Of a stretch of 64,000 nt of DNA, positions 60,359-64,000 are shown one piece after another. A program made the position numbers and the translations under genes. The notes beneath the pieces were generated by a model that had not been told where the DNA came from, searched no databases, and was given only the letters and a program-made list of their open reading frames with translations. Position 1 is the first letter of the stretch, and each line of letters opens with the position of its first letter. The stretch is taken from positions 1 to 64,000 of the forward strand of contig NZ_AUME01000010.1 of NCBI RefSeq assembly GCF_000430525.1. The letters run 5' to 3'. The stretch comes from Prevotella corporis DSM 18810 = JCM 8529. Lineage in GTDB: Bacteria; Bacteroidota; Bacteroidia; Bacteroidales; Bacteroidaceae.

Positions 60359-62107
60359 CTATTCTCCAAATAAGATTTTTTTATCTCTTTTGGCTGCAGC
60401 CTTCACCCACTTTTCTGGAATAAATTTCCAATTATTGAGTGGTTTTGGATTCATTGTCTTGGCTTTTTCTATCTCTTGCATGAGATAGTAACGTTGATCG
60501 AGCTCACTTCTCCATATCACCCTGTTCTTCAATGAATCTTGTGGAATTCCGGCACCTTTGGTAAGAAGTTCTCCTCCACCATTTCCTCTGTAGCTATTCA
60601 CTGCCACTTTATATAACTTCTTTTCATTAAAGGGCTCACCATTACTCATTCTCAGAATGTTGACCTTCTTTCCTTCCGGCTTGGTGACATCAACTTCATA
60701 GTCTATTCCGGCAGCAGAGTCAAAATTAAACGAGAGGTTCTTGAATCCCAATCGTTGTGCGTCGTTCTTTGTATTTGACAGCAGTAGGAGATGGTCGTCA
60801 GGTGATTTCATTGTGTTTACCCAAAGGGAATAGCTCATCTCAAGATGTTTTCTGATTTCCTCTCCCGTCAATTGCATTACATATAATTGATTCTCATATT
60901 TGTAGAGCTTAAACATGTCTGCAACGGTTATAGGCCCTTCTTTTATGGAAGAATTGAACTGTAATGGTGCGTTGAATGCAATGTCTGCATGAGTGATTTT
61001 CAATTCCAATTCCAGAATCAAGTCGTTGAATGCCGAACTTCCAAAATAGCAGTCGTTAGAATAGATTGTTTTTTTGAATGTACCGATTTCCCTCTCTGTC
61101 CATGTTCTTACATCTTCAATGTTTCGTTGAAAATGGCTTATAAAGTCGGTGTCTATGGGGAGCGTGCTAATATCTACTAATTCTCCCTTAATGTTAGAAA
61201 TATCATATTTTTTTTCCGTATTGTCTTTCTTTTGTTTAAGCGTAATTGTGGCTACGCCCACCTTCAGCGCATTATTTGCCGGGTTGAGGCAAATTACTTG
61301 TTTCCCCTCCGAATTGGTAACGGTGGCATTTCTTGTCGTGTGGTCATGTCCGAAGAAAATAACGTCAAATCCTGCTACCTGTTCAGCTATCATCTTTGAG
61401 GCATCCTCCATATATTCTGGAGTTTCTATGCCTCCATCCCATCCTGAATGGAACAAGCCAACAACGACGTCTGGATGTTCTTTCGTCTTCACTTCCTCCA
61501 TTGTTTTCTTGGCACAACTAATCATCTCCTCAAAATGGAGTCCTTCCCATAAATTTTCTTCCAGCCAATTAGGAATAGCAGGAGTTATCAAGCCAATCAC
61601 GGTAACTCTCACTCCGTTGGGTTTCTCTATTGTATAATAGGGCAGTACATAAGGTTTATTCGTTTTTGTATCAATGATATTTGCCCCGATGACGGGACAT
61701 TTTAATTCACTTATCCATTTGTCATATACCGAATGCCCTGTTTCCACATCATGATTGCCCAATGATGCAACATCATATTTCATATAATTCAGGATGCTTG
61801 CTGCTATGTTCTCCTGTTCTTTTTTTATGTAGTTATAGTAATACGCAATTGGCTGCCCCTGCAATATATCCCCATTCTCTAATAAATAAATATTATCAGG
61901 ATGAGCTTGTTTTCTCAACGAGTTGATATAAGTTGATACACGTGCCATCGACCCATTTGTTTCTTTCCGTTTGATAAAATCGTATGGGAAAAAAGAGCCA
62001 TGAACGTCAGTAGTCTCAACGAGTTTTATTGTAATTTCATTGTCTTGTGCAAAACAATTTGAACCTGATAGAAGAAATGCCATAAAAGCAATAAAAATTC
62101 GATACAT
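60359..62107 (-). CDS. exported 5'-nucleotidase/UDP-sugar hydrolase-like protein
   Basis: I start at 62107 (582 residues) because that gives a signal peptide, YRIFIAFMAFLLSGSNCFAQ; the longer open frame to 62242 runs into the next gene's end and has no sense as coding. The metallophosphatase domain shows VETTDVHGSFF, ENGDILQGQP, LGNHDVETG and FFGHDHT in order, and the C-terminal 5'-nucleotidase domain covers about 340-540 (IAFNAPLQFNSSIKEGP, NSYRGNGGGELL). It probably dephosphorylates nucleotides in the periplasm. The loop N(S/D)YRGNGGGELLT is characteristic of 2',3'-cyclic phosphodiesterase/5'-nucleotidase members, so the exact substrate is open. Confidence 0.9.
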   Translation of the reverse strand: MYRIFIAFMAFLLSGSNCFAQDNEITIKLVETTDVHGSFFPYDFIKRKETNGSMARVSTYINSLRKQAHPDNIYLLENGDILQGQPIAYYYNYIKKEQENIAASILNYMKYDVASLGNHDVETGHSVYDKWISELKCPVIGANIIDTKTNKPYVLPYYTIEKPNGVRVTVIGLITPAIPNWLEENLWEGLHFEEMISCAKKTMEEVKTKEHPDVVVGLFHSGWDGGIETPEYMEDASKMIAEQVAGFDVIFFGHDHTTRNATVTNSEGKQVICLNPANNALKVGVATITLKQKKDNTEKKYDISNIKGELVDISTLPIDTDFISHFQRNIEDVRTWTEREIGTFKKTIYSNDCYFGSSAFNDLILELELKITHADIAFNAPLQFNSSIKEGPITVADMFKLYKYENQLYVMQLTGEEIRKHLEMSYSLWVNTMKSPDDHLLLLSNTKNDAQRLGFKNLSFNFDSAAGIDYEVDVTKPEGKKVNILRMSNGEPFNEKKLYKVAVNSYRGNGGGELLTKGAGIPQDSLKNRVIWRSELDQRYYLMQEIEKAKTMNPKPLNNWKFIPEKWVKAAAKRDKKILFGE

Positions 62108-62132
62108 ATTAAATGTGTTGTAAACCAATGTG

Positions 62133-62140
62133 CAAAAGTA
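62133..62140 (-). promoter_or_regulatory. -7 element of the 5'-nucleotidase-like gene
   Basis: The minus strand reads TACTTTTG, a match to TAnnTTTG, 25 bases before the ATG at 62107. No good -33 element is seen. Confidence 0.45.
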
Positions 62141-62204
62141 CAAATTAAAAAGAAATGTAGGAAATATGTTTAATAAGAATGTTCCGAAGATTTCAGATAG
62201 GCAA

Positions 62205-63461
62205 TCATCTCGCAATAAAATTAACAGATTTATATCCCACAAGCCTATCAGTGCGCGCTCCTTGCTCCCGATAGTAAATTAGTGCCTGATATGAATTTTC
62301 TGTCTGAAAATAGCTCCCCTCAGATGTTAGGAAATGCGACTTCCCGTATTTGTCTTTTTTTAAGAATTGGTAGCTGTAATATCCGAGCTTGAGGGGAATC
62401 TCTAAGTGGTATAACATTTCTGACTCATTGAATGTTAGTTTATACTTATCAGAAAAATCTCCGTTAGTCCAATCTCCGTTCACGAAAATGTCCCCGTCAG
62501 GAATATAGGGGCTTTTCAATTGGAAATGAACTGTCATGTAATCGCTTTCCGTTTCGCTATTGATGTTGTCAGAGTTGCGGATGAGAAATGAGCCATTAGC
62601 ATCTTCATCGAAAAGATAATTAGGTCGTGGAATAGAAATAAACGGGTAGGCATGGAACTCCTGTCCGTCCCAATAGATGTGTTCAATTCCCATTGTTGCT
62701 ACGCCAGTGGATAGAATCTCAAATTTTCTATACTCATTGCCGGCTAAGAAAATGTAATCCTGATTGTGAATCCATTTAAGCCCGTCGCTCATGACATACT
62801 GGGGTTTTGCGTTCCATCTTGCTATGTCCCATCTTTTGTTTTGTAATAGAACTGTCTTTATCTGCTCATTTGGATTGGTAATAGGGTATTTGCCATAGTT
62901 CAGTTCCATTTCAACTTGCTGATGTGAATTGTTGATGGTAGCATCGGTGCTGGTAGTCACCTGTAGGGCAATACCCATTCCCTTCTCCTTCGGCTCGGTA
63001 ATCATAAAACAAGCTCGGAATACTTTCTGATGAGAAGAATCAAATACCGTCAAGATGTAATTGCCTGAAATCTTGGGGCGGCATTTCTCATTGGGAATAT
63101 TGAGGTGGTAATGAGTATATAAGGTATTAGTAAGGGTTGATTCCTGAATGTCATCAATCGTATTGTCGGTTGCAAATCCTTCAATAAAATCGCTCTCGAA
63201 GAGAGACGATGACATCTGCCAGTTCGCCTCGCAATGCTCTACAGAGTATGTATAACGATGGTATTCATGCCCCATATCATCGAAATCAACTGACAGTGAG
63301 CCATTGCCTAACTCCATGACAGGCAAGGATAGCCAATCCTTATTGGCCACAACCTGCAACGACCTTATATTGTCTTTGAATATTTGGTGCTGTTGTGCTA
63401 AGGAGGCCGAGTATTTGAACAAAATCAGGAAGAGTATTATCGCCCACTTTCTAATCTTCAT
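62205..63461 (-). CDS. type 9 secretion plug-type protein (DUF5103)
   Basis: A 418-residue protein with a signal peptide (KWAIILFLILFKYSASLAQ). The first half contains LQVVANKDWLSLPVMELGNG and YRYTYSVEHCEANW-like segments of DUF5103, now named the N-terminal domain of the T9SS plug protein. The later half has beta-sandwich strands ending in YSYQFLKKDKYGKSHFLTSE. In Flavobacterium johnsoniae the Plug protein closes the lateral gate side of the SprA translocon between secretion events. It fits with the T9SS-like C-terminus of the surface protein at 54.9 kb, although no other T9SS gene is in the window. It is 12 bases downstream of the acidic unknown gene. Confidence 0.85.
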   Translation of the reverse strand: MKIRKWAIILFLILFKYSASLAQQHQIFKDNIRSLQVVANKDWLSLPVMELGNGSLSVDFDDMGHEYHRYTYSVEHCEANWQMSSSLFESDFIEGFATDNTIDDIQESTLTNTLYTHYHLNIPNEKCRPKISGNYILTVFDSSHQKVFRACFMITEPKEKGMGIALQVTTSTDATINNSHQQVEMELNYGKYPITNPNEQIKTVLLQNKRWDIARWNAKPQYVMSDGLKWIHNQDYIFLAGNEYRKFEILSTGVATMGIEHIYWDGQEFHAYPFISIPRPNYLFDEDANGSFLIRNSDNINSETESDYMTVHFQLKSPYIPDGDIFVNGDWTNGDFSDKYKLTFNESEMLYHLEIPLKLGYYSYQFLKKDKYGKSHFLTSEGSYFQTENSYQALIYYREQGARTDRLVGYKSVNFIAR

Positions 63462-63473
63462 TTATTTCCTTCC

Positions 63474-63914
63474 CTAATCTTTTATTAAGTCGTTCAAAAA
63501 TTCATCTAACTCCTCATTGAGTCCTGGCATCAAGTCGCCCCCAATTATTATAGTATCGTCGTCTGCTAAGTAGAGTTCGCCTATATTTTCTCCGTCTTCG
63601 TTTTCTAATACAAAACCATAAGGCTTCATGATACCAAGATTGTCAATTGAATCTTTAAGCCTGAGCAGTTCTTGACGAAGTAAATTAGTAGCATTCTCTT
63701 CAAAGTCTGCATTTTTACTTTCAATCCATTCGTCAATAACACATCGTGTGATTTCTGTTCCATTGTCATCAAATGCCATTAAGTCCCCACTATCTGGAGA
63801 AACACGCAAGTGTAAATCTGTCATGAAACTTGGTTCATCTATATTGGGAAACTTTTGGGCTAATTTTCTTAGGAAACGCTCAATCTGTTGTTGTGTTTGT
63901 TCTTTAACTATCAT
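63474..63914 (-). CDS. acidic cytoplasmic protein of unknown function
   Basis: I do not recognise this 146-residue protein. It has no signal peptide. An N-terminal helix (EQTQQQIERFLRKLAQKFP) is followed by MTDLHLRVSPDSGDLMAFDD, a helical middle (ATNLLRQELLRLKDSIDNL) and beta strands with YGFVLENEDGENIGELYLAD and DTIIIGGDLMPG. The end is very acidic (LNEELDEFLNDLIKD). It precedes the plug-type gene by 12 bases and shares its probable promoter at 63944. The arrangement suggests a co-transcribed, conserved pair, but I infer nothing further. Confidence 0.7.
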   Translation of the reverse strand: MIVKEQTQQQIERFLRKLAQKFPNIDEPSFMTDLHLRVSPDSGDLMAFDDNGTEITRCVIDEWIESKNADFEENATNLLRQELLRLKDSIDNLGIMKPYGFVLENEDGENIGELYLADDDTIIIGGDLMPGLNEELDEFLNDLIKD

Positions 63915-63943
63915 AGTTTAAAGTTTTGGAATTGAATATAAAG

Positions 63944-63951
63944 CAAAGATA
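63944..63951 (-). promoter_or_regulatory. -7 element upstream of the acidic protein/plug operon
   Basis: The minus strand reads TATCTTTG, a match to TAnnTTTG, 30 bases before the ATG at 63914. No TTTG at the -33 position. Confidence 0.45.
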
Positions 63952-64000
63952 ATAAAAGTTTTTATTTTGAGACATAATTACATTTGTTTTTTGATGTTTT

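Overview
The window is chromosomal DNA from a member of the Bacteroidota, most probably a Prevotella-type member of the order Bacteroidales. The grounds are: repeated promoters of the form TTTG-N19-21-TAnnTTTG; a complex I operon with fused nuoCD and no nuoE, nuoF or nuoG; Bacteroidota-restricted families (a DUF4924 protein, a DUF5103/type 9 secretion plug protein, a Tyr-rich-tailed Wzc kinase, a BspA-like leucine-rich-repeat protein with a type 9-like C-terminus); and a short SerA with Lys in place of the catalytic His. The genus call is inference. There is no phage, no CRISPR array, no rRNA, and one tRNA.

Layout. 1-1.1 kb: the cut end of an IS30-type transposase, then an ECF sigma factor behind a good promoter. 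1.2-5 kb: rpe with an unlisted 42-codon ORF just upstream, then a plus-strand run trpC-like, trpF-like, trpG and a NusG/UpxY-type antiterminator. 5-8.8 kb: minus-strand operon lysE-like, DUF4924, rfbD, prfC. 8.9-14.2 kb: ROK glucokinase, Sua5/TsaC, ClC channel with CBS domains, fmt and a GlsB-like membrane protein. 14.3-20.4 kb: scattered polysaccharide genes (CapD-type enzyme, HAD protein, Wzc kinase, rfbA). 20.7-23.6 kb: an unknown protein, then coiled-coil protein, zapA and rny. 24-25.7 kb: a hemerythrin-HTH regulator followed by a pseudo-receiver LuxR regulator. 25.7-28.8 kb: kdsA, kdsD and an exported phospholipase D-like protein (minus strand). 29.1 kb: a BadF-type sugar kinase. 30.5-40.9 kb: nuoA-B-CD-H-I-J-K-L-M-N. 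41.4-50.1 kb: a small exported protein, gyrA, three paralogous exported TPR proteins and a DbpA-type helicase. 50.3-54.4 kb: serC, serA, DUF1015 and YigZ, then tRNA-Ser(CGA). 54.7-57.6 kb: the BspA-like surface protein with a 78-residue partner. 58.2-63.9 kb: minus-strand purine permease, nudC, an exported 5'-nucleotidase-like enzyme, the T9SS plug protein and an unknown acidic protein.

Most genes are housekeeping. The less ordinary content is: a 22-bp phased intergenic repeat family at four loci (anchors near 10007, 30069, 41068 and 58090); a 232-bp non-autonomous transposon-like element with a perfect 9-bp target duplication at 57780-58011; the orphan trpC/trpF/trpG cluster, in which TrpC has Asn where the catalytic Lys is expected and TrpF has lost its Gly-rich loop; the hemerythrin-HTH plus pseudo-receiver pair; a triplicated TPR family behind gyrA; a DUF1015 gene linked to serC-serA; and the surface-protein/small-protein pair. 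Where an upstream in-frame extension was implausible I moved the start and gave the reason in the entry.
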